A DNA stretch of 64,000 nucleotides from Thauera sp. 28 (lineage in GTDB: Bacteria > Pseudomonadota > Gammaproteobacteria > Burkholderiales > Rhodocyclaceae). The stretch spans positions 186,001 through 250,000 of the forward strand of contig NZ_AMXA01000003.1 of assembly GCF_000310145.2 (NCBI RefSeq), in the 5' to 3' direction. Positions 1-9,253 of this stretch are shown here, one piece after another (position 1 is the stretch's first letter; each line of letters begins with the position of its first letter). The notes beneath the pieces were generated by a model. The model ran no database searches. It worked only from the letters and a program-made list of their open reading frames with translations, and was not told the origin of the DNA. Both the position numbers and the translations under genes were made by a program.

Positions 1-383
1 TAGTGCGCCTCGAACGCCTCGAACAAGGCTTCTTCCGCGGGGTCGCGCAGGCGCTCGCGCTGCGTCTGCAACAGGGCCTCGATCTCGCCGGTGTTGCGAT
101 CGATCTGCTCCAGATAATGCGACAGCGGGCGCTCGTGCGCCGAAGCCAGGCCGCCCTCGGGGTCGAGCTGGAAGGCCAGCGGGACCAGGCGGCGGTTCGA
201 CAACAGCCGCAACTGGATCGCCTCGAGCCGCCCCAGCGTGGCGATATTGATCTCGTGAACCTCGCGCAGGGATTCCTTGGCCTGGTGGAGTCCGTACCAG
301 CCGAACGCCACCGCGGCCAGGAACAGGAAGCCGGAAACCGCCGCCCAGATCCACAGGCGCTGTGCAATGCTGAGTTTCGTCAC
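1..383 (-). CDS. Methyl-accepting chemotaxis receptor, N-terminal part (cut by window edge)
   Basis: Only the first 127 codons are present. A GTG start at 383 follows a GGGGGGA stretch. The protein opens with a short basic cytoplasmic stretch and a transmembrane helix (about residues 9-32), then a helical periplasmic segment with the look of a Tar/4HB-type sensor domain. The HAMP and signalling domains would lie outside the window, so the receptor call is by N-terminal character only. The start lies 15 bases after the stop of the flavin oxidoreductase gene on the same strand. It is therefore probably the last gene of the catabolic operon, which hints at taxis towards the substrate or a metabolite (inference). 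Confidence 0.6.
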   Translation of the reverse strand, partial: MTKLSIAQRLWIWAAVSGFLFLAAVAFGWYGLHQAKESLREVHEINIATLGRLEAIQLRLLSNRRLVPLAFQLDPEGGLASAHERPLSHYLEQIDRNTGEIEALLQTQRERLRDPAEEALFEAFEAH

Positions 384-398
384 GCTGGGATCCCCCCG

Positions 399-1625
399 TC
401 AGCCCGCTGCACGCACGCGGTTGAGCGCCGGGTCGTTCGGCGCGTTGAGCACGCACATGGTGCCGGCCGGGTGGTAGATGTAGGGCACGCAGCGGTTGCA
501 GTTGATGCAGCCCGAGGCCGTGGCCTCGCCGCGCGCGAACTTGTTGACCAGCTGTGCGTCGTGGATCAGCGGCCGCGCCATCACCACCGCGTCGAAGCCC
601 TCGGCCATGGCCTGCTCGGCGTTGGCGAGCGAGCGCGCACCGCCCAGGTAGCCCAGGGGCACATCGACTGCAGCACGGATGCGGCGCGAGTATTCGAGGA
701 AGTACATCTCGCGGAAGCTCACCTTGGGCGTGCCGAACTGCGCCAGCTTCATCATCAGCCCGGTGAGCCAGCTGCCCTTGAGCACCTTCTTCATCTCGTC
801 CATGTCGAAGTTGCTGCCGAACATGAACCAGCCCGACTCGATGTTGCGCCCGCCTGACAACACCAGCAGGTCGGCACCCGCCTCCTGCAGCAGGCGGGCG
901 GTGACGATGGCATCGTCCACCGTCGCGCCGCCGGCCACGCCGTCGGCCACGTTGATCTTGGCGAGCACCGCCATCTGCCGGCCGACCTTGTCCTTGACCC
1001 GGCGCAGCACCTCGGCCGGAAAGCGCGCGCGCTTGGCCGCAGTGCCGCCATAGTCGTCCTTGCGCTTGTTGGAGAGCGGCGAGATGAACTGGTTGAGCAG
1101 GTAGCCGTGACCCATGTGGATCTCGACCGCGTCGAAGCCGGCCTCGCGACACAGCTCGGCGGCGTCGACGAACTGCTGGGCGACGAGATCCATGTCAGCG
1201 CGGGTCATCGCGCGCTGAAAGAGGTTGCCGCGCATCATGCCGGCCTTGTTGATGCCGCCCGAGGCGCTCATGGTCGGCCCGTCGACCTTGAGCGAGGTGA
1301 CGAAGGAGCCGCCATGGGTGAGCTGGTAGGAGATCGCGCCGCCCTCCGCGTGCACGGCATCGGCCAGGGCCTTGAGGTCGGGCAGGATCTCGCGGCGCAT
1401 CCACACCTGGTTGGGCAGGGTACGGCCGACCTTGGCGACCGCGCCGTAGGCCACGGTGGTGAGACCCACACCGCCAGCGGCCATGTCGCGGTGGTGTTTG
1501 ACCAACGCCTTCGTGGGCGCGCCATGGAGCACCATGCCCTCGTTGGCGCCGGCGCGGATGAAGCGGTTGCGCAGGCTGATCGGCCCCAGCTGGAAGGGGG
1601 CGAACAGTTGATTCTTCTGGCTCAT
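399..1625 (-). CDS. NADH:flavin oxidoreductase, old yellow enzyme family, with C-terminal Cys cluster
   Basis: A 408-residue TIM-barrel flavoprotein of the FadH/2,4-dienoyl-CoA reductase N-domain type. The sequence shows LRNRFIRAGANEG near the N-terminus, the EIHMGHGYLLNQFISP active-site strand and the GGARS phosphate-binding strand. Four cysteines near the C-terminus (C373, C376, C379, C391; CxxCxxC-x11-C) resemble the 4Fe-4S ligands of dienoyl-CoA reductase. The protein stops soon after, so the C-terminal FAD/NADPH domain of FadH is absent. The start chosen is the ATG at 1625 giving MSQKN, where family similarity begins. It sits in an operon with an acyl-CoA ligase, an SDR and a KstD-like enzyme and probably reduces an enone or dienoyl intermediate; the substrate is unknown. 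Confidence 0.85.
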   Translation of the reverse strand: MSQKNQLFAPFQLGPISLRNRFIRAGANEGMVLHGAPTKALVKHHRDMAAGGVGLTTVAYGAVAKVGRTLPNQVWMRREILPDLKALADAVHAEGGAISYQLTHGGSFVTSLKVDGPTMSASGGINKAGMMRGNLFQRAMTRADMDLVAQQFVDAAELCREAGFDAVEIHMGHGYLLNQFISPLSNKRKDDYGGTAAKRARFPAEVLRRVKDKVGRQMAVLAKINVADGVAGGATVDDAIVTARLLQEAGADLLVLSGGRNIESGWFMFGSNFDMDEMKKVLKGSWLTGLMMKLAQFGTPKVSFREMYFLEYSRRIRAAVDVPLGYLGGARSLANAEQAMAEGFDAVVMARPLIHDAQLVNKFARGEATASGCINCNRCVPYIYHPAGTMCVLNAPNDPALNRVRAAG

Positions 1626-1671
1626 GGATGCCTCATGGTGTCGATGGCTGGGCTGCGCTGACGCAGCGCAA

Positions 1672-3261
1672 TCACGCAGAAACACGCAACTGCGCCCTCA
1701 GTTCGTTCTTGGCGACCTTGTTCGAAGCATTGACCGGCAGCGATACGAAGAAGCGCACCATGCGCGGCACCTTGTAGTTGGCCATGCGCTCGCGCGACCA
1801 GGCGATGAGCCCGGCTTCGTCCAGCGCCTGGCCGGGACGCAGCACGACGCAGGCGCAGCCGACCTCGCCCATGCGCTCGTCGGGCACGCCGATCACCGCC
1901 ACCTGGGCGATCGCCGGGTGGGCGGTGAGCGCGGCCTCGATCTCGGCCGGGTAGCAGTTGAAGCCGCCGACGATGAACATGTCCTTGAGGCGGTCGGTGA
2001 TGCGCAGGTAGCCGCGCGCGTCCAGGGTGCCGACGTCGCCCGTGTGCAGCCAGCCCTCGGCGTCGATGGTCTCGGCGGTGGCCTTGGCGTCCTGGAAGTA
2101 GCCCTGCATGACGTGGAAGCCGCGCAGGCAGATCTCGCCCGCCTCGCCGGCCGGCAGCGGGCGGTTGTCGGCGTCGACGATGCTCACCTCGGTGCCGGGG
2201 ATGGCATGACCGCTGGTGAGGGCGACCGTCTCGGCGTCGTCGTCGGCAGCGCAGATCGTGGCCAGGCCGCCGCATTCGGTCAGGCCGTAGGCGGTGAGCA
2301 CGACCTTGAAGCCGAGCTCGCGACGCATGCGCTCGATCAGCACCGGCGGGATGGTCGACGCACCGGTCACCGCCACGCGCAGGCTGGAGAGATCGGTGTG
2401 CGCCAGCTTCGGATGCGCAAGCATCGACAGATAGAGCGTGGGCGGCCCCGGCAGCACGCTGATGCGGTCGGCCTCGATGCGGCGGAACACCGCCTCGGCG
2501 TCGAACACCGGGTGCGGCAGCACGGTGGCACCGGCGATCAGGCAGGTGACCCAGCCGGCCTTGTAGCCGAAGGTGTGGAAGAAGGGATTGACGATCAGGT
2601 AGCGATCGCCGGCCCGGATGTCGGCGATCTTCACGTACTCGATGAAGGCCTGGATGATCTGGCGGTGGGCGCTGACCACGCCCTTGGGGCGGCCGGTGGT
2701 ACCCGAGGTGAACATCAGGTCGGACATGTCGCCAGGCTGCACGCCCGCGGCGCGCGCGCGCGCCAGCGCTTCGCCCACGCCCGCAGCGCTGGCGATGAAG
2801 CTGTCCCAGTCGGTGTCGGCATGTGCGCCGGCGTGGCCGATCGCGACCACCTTTTCCAGCGTGGCCGGGCGGCAGTCGGCTAGCATGGCGGGGTAATCGA
2901 CGTCCAGGAAGCGGTCTACGGCGAAGAGGACGCGGGCGCCACTGCGCTCGATGATGTCGGCTGCCTCGGCGCCCTTCATGCGCGTGTTGATCGGCACCAT
3001 CGCCGCGCCGGCGCAATGGATGCCGAGCGCGGCGAGGATCCATTCGGCGCGGTTCTCGGCCCAGATCGCGACACGGTCGCCAGGTGCAATGCCATGGGCG
3101 ATCAGGGCGCGGCCGACGGCGAACACGTGCGCAGGCAGGTCCGCATAGCGGATGCGGCGGTCGCCGTCTTCGATGAAGATGCGCTCGCCGTGGCGTTGCG
3201 CGGCCTCGAGGACGAGTGCGGGCAGGGTGCGGGCGGCGGGGGCGGTGAATGCTGCAGTCAT
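1672..3261 (-). CDS. AMP-forming acyl-CoA ligase, FadD3-like
   Basis: A 529-residue ANL-superfamily ligase that activates a carboxylic acid to its CoA thioester via an acyl-AMP. It shows the P-loop [11 protein letters not shown], the A5 motif YGLTECGG, the WLHTGD motif and the C-terminal hinge region [13 protein letters not shown] with the late NKVAKNEL lysine segment. Stretches such as [21 protein letters not shown] and FNCYPAEIE are strongly reminiscent of mycobacterial FadD3, which activates the C/D-ring propanoate HIP in steroid degradation. That similarity is from memory, not a search. The ATG at 3261 is preceded by GGAA. The neighbouring KstD-like and HSD-like genes favour a steroid or polycyclic alicyclic acid as substrate. 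Confidence 0.85.
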   Translation of the reverse strand: MTAAFTAPAARTLPALVLEAAQRHGERIFIEDGDRRIRYADLPAHVFAVGRALIAHGIAPGDRVAIWAENRAEWILAALGIHCAGAAMVPINTRMKGAEAADIIERSGARVLFAVDRFLDVDYPAMLADCRPATLEKVVAIGHAGAHADTDWDSFIASAAGVGEALARARAAGVQPGDMSDLMFTSGTTGRPKGVVSAHRQIIQAFIEYVKIADIRAGDRYLIVNPFFHTFGYKAGWVTCLIAGATVLPHPVFDAEAVFRRIEADRISVLPGPPTLYLSMLAHPKLAHTDLSSLRVAVTGASTIPPVLIERMRRELGFKVVLTAYGLTECGGLATICAADDDAETVALTSGHAIPGTEVSIVDADNRPLPAGEAGEICLRGFHVMQGYFQDAKATAETIDAEGWLHTGDVGTLDARGYLRITDRLKDMFIVGGFNCYPAEIEAALTAHPAIAQVAVIGVPDERMGEVGCACVVLRPGQALDEAGLIAWSRERMANYKVPRMVRFFVSLPVNASNKVAKNELRAQLRVSA

Positions 3262-3287
3262 GGTCGTTCCGGGAGTGTTGCGGCGGC

Positions 3288-4049
3288 TCAGATGCTCATG
3301 ACGAACTGGCCGCTGTCGACGCGCAGCTCGATACCATTGACCGCGCGCGAACCATCCTCGGCAAGGAACAGGATGGCGGCGGCGACATCCTCGGGCAGGC
3401 AGGCGCGGTTCATCGGGTCGGCGTCGATGGTGAAGCGTGCCGGGTCGATGCCCTTCGGGTACGAGCCCGCAGTCATCGGCGTCATGATGCCGTCGGGGTG
3501 GATGGAATTGCAGCGGATGCGGTACTTGGCCTTGCGGCAATGCGCGGCAACCGCGCGCGTGAGGCCCGAGATGGCGGCCTTGGAGGCGCCGTAGGCGGCG
3601 TAGTCTTCCTTGGCGGCAATGCCGGCGATCGAGGACATGTTGATGATCGAGCCACCGCTGCCGGTCTTCATCAGCGCCACGGCGGCCTTGCAGCCGAGGA
3701 AGACGCTGTCGGCGTTGACCCGCATGAGGCGCTGCCAGTCGTCCAGCGAGGCGTCCTCGATCGATCCCTTGATCAGGATGCCGGCGTTGTTCACCAGGAT
3801 GTCGAGGCGACCGAAGCGCTCGCGCACCGTCGCCATCACCGCGTCCCAGTCGGCCGCCGAAGCGGCATCCTGAAGGATGAAGAACGCCTTGCCGCCGAGC
3901 CCGGCGGCAAGTGACGCACCCGCGTCGGCGTTGAGGTCGGTGAACACGACCTGGGCGCCTTCCCTGACGAACAGTTCCACCGTTGCACGGCCAACGCCGC
4001 TCGCGCCCCCGGTGACGAGCGCCACCTTGCCTTCGATTCGTCCTGCCAT
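3288..4049 (-). CDS. Short-chain dehydrogenase, 3beta/17beta-hydroxysteroid dehydrogenase-like
   Basis: A 253-residue classical SDR. It shows the cofactor motif TGGASGVG (residues 13-20), the NNAG motif (87-90), catalytic Ser around 139/140 and the Y153-x3-K157 pair. The segment [12 protein letters not shown] closely resembles the same region in Comamonas 3beta/17beta-hydroxysteroid dehydrogenase, which oxidises hydroxysteroids with NAD+. A GGAGA ribosome binding site precedes the ATG. It lies 23 bases after the KstD-like gene and 26 before the ligase gene in one operon, so oxidation of a hydroxyl to a ketone next to delta1-dehydrogenation is a reasonable role. The exact substrate is not shown. 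Confidence 0.85.
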   Translation of the reverse strand: MAGRIEGKVALVTGGASGVGRATVELFVREGAQVVFTDLNADAGASLAAGLGGKAFFILQDAASAADWDAVMATVRERFGRLDILVNNAGILIKGSIEDASLDDWQRLMRVNADSVFLGCKAAVALMKTGSGGSIINMSSIAGIAAKEDYAAYGASKAAISGLTRAVAAHCRKAKYRIRCNSIHPDGIMTPMTAGSYPKGIDPARFTIDADPMNRACLPEDVAAAILFLAEDGSRAVNGIELRVDSGQFVMSI

Positions 4050-4072
4050 GTGCGCTGTCTCCTGTCGATTCG

Positions 4073-5782
4073 TCACGCGTTGGCCGCGATGTGGTGCGCG
4101 GCGATGTAGCCGAAGGTCATCGCCGGCCCGATGGTGGCGCCGGCGCCCGGGTAGGCGGTCCCCATGACCGAGGCCGAGGTGTTGCCGATGGCGTAGAGGC
4201 CTTCGATCGCAGAACCGTCCGCGCGCACCACGCGGGCATGGGCGTCGGTCAGCAGCCCGCCCTTGGTGCCGATGTCGCCGGCGTCCATGCGCATGGCGTA
4301 GAACGGGCCCTTTTGGATCGGCGCCAGGCAGGGATTGGGCTTGACGTTGACGTCGCCGTAGTAGCGGTCGAACACGCTGTCGCCGCGGCCGAAATCGGCG
4401 TCCTTGCCGCTGCTGGCATAGGCGTTCATCTTCGCCACCGTGTCGTTGAGTCCGGCGGGATCGACGCCGATCTGGCGCGCCAGCTCGTCGAGGGTGTCGG
4501 CCTTCCAGTACACGCTGCCCAGCCACTCCTTGCGCAGGCGGCTGTCGGGCATGATCTGCGCCGGCATCAGCGGCCCCATCGCGTAGTTGAAACGGAAGTG
4601 GGCGTCGAAGATGCACCACGCCGGCACATTCTTGCCGCCGGTGGCGTCACGGTCCTTGTACATGGCGTCGCCGAACTCGAGGTAGCCCTGGGCTTCGTTG
4701 CAGAAGCGCTTGCCGAGGCTGTTGACCACGATCGCGCCGGGGAAGGCGCGCTCGGCGAACACGCCGCGCGGCTTGTCCTCGCCGACCACGGCGATGGTCG
4801 GCGCCCACCACGCCCATTCGAGCAGGTCGGTGGCGGCCCCCGCAGCCATGCCGGCCTCGAGCGCGGCGCCGGTGTTGTTGCCCGGCGGCGTGGCGCTCCA
4901 GGCGGCCTTGGTGGGCTGCGGCAGGTACTTCTCGCGCAGCGCCTGATTCTGTTCGAAGCCGCCGGCGCCGAGGATCACGCCGCAGCGGGCCATCAACGTC
5001 AGCTCACGGCCTTCGCGCGAGACGCGGACACCGATGACACGGTCGCCATCGAGCACGAGCTCGCGGAAGTCCGTCTTCAGCCACAGCGGCACCTTGCGGT
5101 CGAGCAGCGAGGCACGCAATGCACACACCAGCGAACTGCCGAGGCCGGCGCGGCGGTCGAACTTGCTCTTCCTGCGCCACCTGAAGTCGAACTTGTAGCG
5201 CAGCATCAGGCCGAGCACCTTGAAGCGCCAGCCGCGCTCGCGCGCCATGGCGACGTGGGCGTCGCGCGCGGTCCACGCGATGCGGCCCATGAGCAGGGTC
5301 GAAGGCGAAGGCCGGCGCAGGTTGGCGAGCTCGTCGCCGAGCGTGCTGGTATCGAACAGCTCGGGGTCGAGCGAGCGGCCGCCGGGCAAGGCGCCGGGCA
5401 GGTGCTGGTAGTAGTCGGGGTACTTCTCGGCCACCGCGTAGCGCACGCGGGACTTGTCCTCGAGGTACTTGATCATCTTGGGCGCGTGGTCGAGGTAGGC
5501 GCGCACCTTGGTCTCGTCGGCCTTGCCGCCACCGGCTGCCAGGATGTACTGCAGCGCCTTGTCGTAGCTGTCCTGGCCGCCCTTGGCCTTGAAGTAATGG
5601 TTGTTGGGAATCCAGATGCCGCCACCGGAGATCGCCGAGGTGCCGCCGAACTTGTCGCTCTTCTCGATCACCAGTACCGACAGCCCCTGGTCGGCGGCGA
5701 CTACCGCCGAGGTCATCGCGCCCGCACCGGAGCCGACGACGATGACGTCCCAGCCCATCTGTGACTGATCTTGCACGCTCAC
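4073..5782 (-). CDS. 3-ketosteroid delta1-dehydrogenase-like FAD enzyme (KstD/TesH type)
   Basis: A 569-residue flavoprotein with the N-terminal FAD motif [10 protein letters not shown] and a second FAD signature at the C-terminus. The C-terminal [19 protein letters not shown] matches the KstD hallmark in which Tyr and Gly four residues apart (here Y544 and G548) act in enolisation; that assignment follows from the known KstD1 structure. KstD introduces the C1-C2 double bond in ring A of 3-ketosteroids. All candidate starts are GTG. The one at 5782 follows AGGGG with good spacing; 5776 and 5836 are alternatives. An operator-like palindrome at 5843-5858 argues against the 5836 start. First gene of the minus-strand catabolic operon. 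Confidence 0.82.
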   Translation of the reverse strand: MSVQDQSQMGWDVIVVGSGAGAMTSAVVAADQGLSVLVIEKSDKFGGTSAISGGGIWIPNNHYFKAKGGQDSYDKALQYILAAGGGKADETKVRAYLDHAPKMIKYLEDKSRVRYAVAEKYPDYYQHLPGALPGGRSLDPELFDTSTLGDELANLRRPSPSTLLMGRIAWTARDAHVAMARERGWRFKVLGLMLRYKFDFRWRRKSKFDRRAGLGSSLVCALRASLLDRKVPLWLKTDFRELVLDGDRVIGVRVSREGRELTLMARCGVILGAGGFEQNQALREKYLPQPTKAAWSATPPGNNTGAALEAGMAAGAATDLLEWAWWAPTIAVVGEDKPRGVFAERAFPGAIVVNSLGKRFCNEAQGYLEFGDAMYKDRDATGGKNVPAWCIFDAHFRFNYAMGPLMPAQIMPDSRLRKEWLGSVYWKADTLDELARQIGVDPAGLNDTVAKMNAYASSGKDADFGRGDSVFDRYYGDVNVKPNPCLAPIQKGPFYAMRMDAGDIGTKGGLLTDAHARVVRADGSAIEGLYAIGNTSASVMGTAYPGAGATIGPAMTFGYIAAHHIAANA

Positions 5783-5842
5783 GCTCCACCCCTGATCTTG
5801 TTGGAATGTGGGCGATGGTGGCGGCAGGCCGGGCACGCTTCA

Positions 5843-5858
5843 TCGTCAATGCGGACTA
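5843..5858 (-). promoter_or_regulatory. Operator-like palindrome, copy 3 (TAGTCCGCATTGACGA)
   Basis: Read on the minus strand this is TAGTCCGCATTGACGA. It shares TAGTCC at the left and GACGA at the right with the two sites at 9199-9214 and 9254-9269. It lies 61 bases upstream of the KstD-like start in a divergent intergenic region. No regulator gene is visible in the window, so the binding protein is unknown. Confidence 0.55.
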
Positions 5859-5892
5859 GACGCGCACGCGCCGGTCGGCATGCGCGCCGACA

Positions 5893-5908
5893 TCATCCAA
5901 TCGAGGGA
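5893..5908 (+). promoter_or_regulatory. Degenerate operator-like site, copy 4 (TCATCCAATCGAGGGA)
   Basis: It matches site 1 (TAGTCCAATCGGACGA) at 11 of 16 positions, including the core TCCAATCG. It lies 50 bases from copy 3 and 75 bases before the TesI-like start. The paired layout mirrors the 55-base spacing of the two sites in the other divergent promoter. This copy is weak on its own and is listed because of the paired layout. Confidence 0.35.
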
Positions 5909-5982
5909 TGCGGCACAGGCTGCGGGCTCCGATGATCGTGCGCGGAGACCTCCATGCAGCCAGATACGATAAGGAAAAGCAC

Positions 5983-7482
5983 ATGAGCACAAGCCCTTCC
6001 CCCACTCCCGACGCACCGCCCCGCCACAGCCCCGCCCGCGCCTGCCGGGTCGAGGAGGTGCCGCACTGGGACATCGAGACCGACATCGCCGTGATCGGCT
6101 TCGGTGCCGCCGGCAGCTGCGCGGCGATCGAGGCGCGCGCGGCCGGCGCCGACGTCCATGTCTTCGAGGTGGCAGCCGCCCCCGGCGGCAGCGCCTCGTG
6201 GTCGGGCGGCGAGGTCTATGTCGGCGGCAGCGGCGGCACCCGCGTGCAGCGCGAGCACGGCTTCGAGGACAGCACCGAGGATCTGCGCACCTACCTGATG
6301 ATGGCCGGCGGCCCGGGCGCCGACGCGGACCGCGTGCGTCTGTACGCCGAAGAGGCCGCCGCCCACTTCGATTGGCTGGAGGCCCAGGGCGTGCCGTTCA
6401 AGGGCACTTACCTGCCGGGCAAGTGGATCGAGCCCACCACCGACGACACCCTGCTGTGGTCGGGCAGCGAGGCGGCCTGGCCGTTCAGCGCCAAGGCCAA
6501 GCCGGCGCCGCGCGGCCACACTGCGCAGTTCGAGGGCTGGGGCGGCGGCAAGGTGCTGATGGAGAAGCTGTGTGCGCGCGCCGAAGCCATGGGCGCGGTC
6601 GTGCATTGCAACAGCCGCGCGCTCAGCCTGATCGTGGACCGGACGAACAGCGTGGTCGGCGTGATCGTGCGCATCGAGGGCGCGGAAAAGTACGTGCGCG
6701 CCCGCAGGGGCGTGATCCTGTGCGCCGGGGGCTTCATCGTCAATCGCGAGATGGTGGCGCGTTTTGCGCCCGGCGCGCTGGCCTGCTCGGAGATCGTCTC
6801 CGGCGGCAACGACGACGGCTCGGGCATCCGCATGGGCATGAGCGTGGGCGGCGCCACGATCCACATGGAACAGTTCTTTGCCACCATCCCCTTCTTCCCG
6901 CCCGAGTCGCTGGTGAAGGGCATCTTCGTCAATGCGCGCGGCGAGCGCTTCATCAACGAGGACGCCTACCACGGCCGTGTCGGCCACTACGTGTTGCGCC
7001 AGCCCGAGGGCAAGGCCTGGCTACTGGTCGATAACGAGATCTTTGGCCGTCCGGTGATCCAGCCCGACCTCAAGATTGCCGCAGTCGGCGAGACCTGGGA
7101 GGAGGTGGAGCAGGAGCTTGGCCTGCCCACCGGCAGCCTGGTGCACACGGTGGCCGAGTTCAACCGCCATGCGGCCGAAGGCGAGGATCCCTTGCTGCAC
7201 AAGGCGGCGAACTGGCTGCGTCCGCTCACCGAAGCGCCCTTCGCCGCGCTCAGCTACTGCAGCGAGGACATGAAGGCCCACGCCTTCACCATGGGCGGCC
7301 TGCACACGCGGCCCAGCGGCGAGGTGCTCGACGCGGATGGCCAGCCGATCGCCGGCCTGTACGCCGCCGGGCGCACGGCCTGCGGCCTGCCGCGCTGGGG
7401 CGAGGGCTACAGCTCGGGGATGTCGCTCGGCGACTCGACCTTCTTCGGCCGCCAGGCCGGACTGGCCGCTGCCCGGCGCTAG
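5983..7482 (+). CDS. 3-ketosteroid delta4(5alpha)-dehydrogenase-like FAD protein (TesI type)
   Basis: A 499-residue flavoprotein of the fumarate-reductase/KstD superfamily with the FAD motif GFGAAGSCAA near residue 40 and a C-terminal WGEGYSSGMSLGDS segment. In the Rhodococcus delta4(5alpha)-KSTD structure a Tyr and a Ser two residues later are catalytic, and Y476/S478 fit that pattern here. Such enzymes oxidise 5alpha-reduced 3-ketosteroids. The ATG at 5983 follows AAGGAAA. It is transcribed divergently from the KstD-like operon and ends 45 bases before a strong terminator, so it is probably monocistronic. A general fumarate-reductase-like flavoprotein with another substrate remains possible. 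Confidence 0.78.
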   Translation: MSTSPSPTPDAPPRHSPARACRVEEVPHWDIETDIAVIGFGAAGSCAAIEARAAGADVHVFEVAAAPGGSASWSGGEVYVGGSGGTRVQREHGFEDSTEDLRTYLMMAGGPGADADRVRLYAEEAAAHFDWLEAQGVPFKGTYLPGKWIEPTTDDTLLWSGSEAAWPFSAKAKPAPRGHTAQFEGWGGGKVLMEKLCARAEAMGAVVHCNSRALSLIVDRTNSVVGVIVRIEGAEKYVRARRGVILCAGGFIVNREMVARFAPGALACSEIVSGGNDDGSGIRMGMSVGGATIHMEQFFATIPFFPPESLVKGIFVNARGERFINEDAYHGRVGHYVLRQPEGKAWLLVDNEIFGRPVIQPDLKIAAVGETWEEVEQELGLPTGSLVHTVAEFNRHAAEGEDPLLHKAANWLRPLTEAPFAALSYCSEDMKAHAFTMGGLHTRPSGEVLDADGQPIAGLYAAGRTACGLPRWGEGYSSGMSLGDSTFFGRQAGLAAARR

Positions 7483-7526
7483 AGACGGCGCCGCGGGGGC
7501 GACGCACAACCACGACGCCAGAGCGG

Positions 7527-7567
7527 AAACGCCGCGCACACCCACCTGGGGTGGCGCGGCGTTTTTC
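7527..7567 (+). terminator. Rho-independent terminator after the TesI-like gene
   Basis: A perfect 10-bp stem AACGCCGCGC / GCGCGGCGTT (7528-7537 with 7554-7563) is followed by a run of T residues. It lies between the convergent TesI-like and aldehyde dehydrogenase genes. On the opposite strand the stem is followed by only TTT, so it should act mainly on the plus strand. Confidence 0.85.
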
Positions 7568-7633
7568 GTTACCGCAGGACTGCACGCCCTGCCAGAGGCC
7601 GTCGCGGCGACGACCTCCTCCGGCGTGCCAGGC

Positions 7634-9070
7634 TCAGGGCGTGACCTGCGCCTCCATCATCGCCAGGAAGTGCTCGGAGTACGGCGGCAGCAGGCCCCAT
7701 TCGCGGCGCGGATCGTAGGCCGGCGCCTTGAACACCGTGCGGGTGTGGCTGAACTCGAGGAAGCCTTCGCGGCCGTGGTAATGCCCCATGCCCGAATCGC
7801 CCACGCCACCGAAGGGGGCGTCTTCCATCGCGGCGTGGAACATCGCCTCGTTGATCGTGACGCCGCCCGACAGGGTGTGCTCGAGCACGCGCTGCTGCTC
7901 GGCCGCATCCTCGCCGAAGTAGTACAGCGCCAGCGGACGCGGGCGGCCGTTGATGTCGGCGATCACGGCGTCGATCGCGTCATAGGGCTTCACCACCACC
8001 GCCGGGCCAAAGATCTCCTCCTGCATGATCTTCGCGCCTTGCGGCGGATCGATGACGATGGCGAGCGGACGCTGACGCCCCGCCGCGTCCGCCGCCAGCG
8101 GGGCCGGGGCGCATTCCACCCGGGCGCCCGCCTGGGCGGCGTCGCTGAGGTAGGACTCGACACGCGCCAGATGGCGCTCGTTCACCACCGCGACCATGTC
8201 CGGGTTGCCGGCCACGCTGGGGAACAGCTCGCCGAAGCTGCGCTTGAGCGCAGCAACGAAATCCTCGAGTTGCTCGCGAGCCACGTAGACGACGTCCGGG
8301 TTCACGCACAGCTGGCCGCCGTTACTCGCCTTCGCGGCGGCGATGCGGAAGGCCGCGGTCGCCAGGTCGGCGCTGCGGGCGACGATGGTGGGCGACTTGC
8401 CACCCAGTTCCAGCGTCACCGGCACCAGGTTCTGCGCTGCGTTGCGCATCACCGCCTTGCCGACCTGGGTGCTGCCGGTGAACACAATGTGGTCGAAGGG
8501 CTGGGCGGTGAAGGCCTCGCCCATGTCCGGGCCGCCGGTAACGACGCCGACCACGAGCGGATCGAACATGTCCACCACCGCCTCGGCCACCACCTGCGCG
8601 GTACGCGACACCACCTCCGAAGGCTTGAGAATGGCGCGGTTGCCAGCGGCGAGCGCGCTGGCGAGCGGGCTGAACAGGGTAAACAGCGGCGCGTTCCAGG
8701 TGCCGATGATGCCCACCGTACCCTTGGGCTGATACATCACCCAGGCCTGGGCGCCGAGCTGGTCATAGGGCGGGAAGGGGGTGCGCGGCTCGCTCGCCAT
8801 CCACGGCTCGAAGTGGTCGCGGGCGTACTTGAGCGAGGTCAGCGAACCGAGCACGTCGTTCATCAGCGAATAACCCTTGGGGCGGCCGCCGAAGTCGGCA
8901 TCCATCGCCTCGACGAGGGGCTTGTGATACTTCACCAGCAGGTCGATGGCGGTCTGGATGCGGCGCTTGCGCTCGGCCGCGGGGACGGCGCCGGCGGCGG
9001 CAAAGGCCTGCTTGTGCGCCTGCAGCAGCAGGCCTAGGTCTTCCGGGCGGGTGATGATCTGTCTGTTCAC
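7634..9070 (-). CDS. Aldehyde dehydrogenase, coniferyl aldehyde dehydrogenase (CalB) type
   Basis: A 478-residue NAD(P)+-dependent aldehyde dehydrogenase. It shows TWNAPLF, the LKPSE cofactor strand, the general base in TLELGGKSP (E221) and the nucleophile in GGQLCVNP (C255). The GGQLCVNPD form of the active site and the overall length fit the coniferyl-aldehyde dehydrogenase subgroup. A GTG start at 9070 is chosen because GGAGT lies 8 bases before it; an upstream TTG extension lacks such a site. It is divergent from the flavin reductase operon and shares a two-operator promoter with it, so it is likely co-induced. The in vivo aldehyde is unknown. Confidence 0.85.
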   Translation of the reverse strand: MNRQIITRPEDLGLLLQAHKQAFAAAGAVPAAERKRRIQTAIDLLVKYHKPLVEAMDADFGGRPKGYSLMNDVLGSLTSLKYARDHFEPWMASEPRTPFPPYDQLGAQAWVMYQPKGTVGIIGTWNAPLFTLFSPLASALAAGNRAILKPSEVVSRTAQVVAEAVVDMFDPLVVGVVTGGPDMGEAFTAQPFDHIVFTGSTQVGKAVMRNAAQNLVPVTLELGGKSPTIVARSADLATAAFRIAAAKASNGGQLCVNPDVVYVAREQLEDFVAALKRSFGELFPSVAGNPDMVAVVNERHLARVESYLSDAAQAGARVECAPAPLAADAAGRQRPLAIVIDPPQGAKIMQEEIFGPAVVVKPYDAIDAVIADINGRPRPLALYYFGEDAAEQQRVLEHTLSGGVTINEAMFHAAMEDAPFGGVGDSGMGHYHGREGFLEFSHTRTVFKAPAYDPRREWGLLPPYSEHFLAMMEAQVTP

Positions 9071-9198
9071 GGCAAGCACTCCGGGGTCGAAGGTCGATAA
9101 AGGAAGGGCGGGCGGGTCGGCGCCGGACACGCACTCCGGTTGCTGACCCTGCACACGCAATCATGGGCGGACCATACCCTGCGCCCGCAGGCCTTGCG

Positions 9199-9214
9199 TA
9201 GTCCAATCGGACGA
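9199..9214 (+). promoter_or_regulatory. Operator-like palindrome, copy 1 (TAGTCCAATCGGACGA)
   Basis: This is an imperfect palindrome of the form TNGTCC-N4-GGACNA; 12 of 16 positions agree with its own reverse complement. It lies in the divergent intergenic region between the aldehyde dehydrogenase and the flavin reductase. It shares TAGTCC and GGACGA with copy 2, which lies 55 bases away. Confidence 0.6.
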
Positions 9215-9253
9215 GCGCATCGGCAGCGCTGCCCGCTGTGCCGGGAAAACCGT

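Noticed and set aside
5783-5836. Longer N-terminus for the KstD-like protein from GTG at 5836
   Set aside because: The extra 18 residues (MPGLPPPSPTF...) do not resemble the family. The internal GTG has a better ribosome site, and an operator-like palindrome lies just upstream of 5836.
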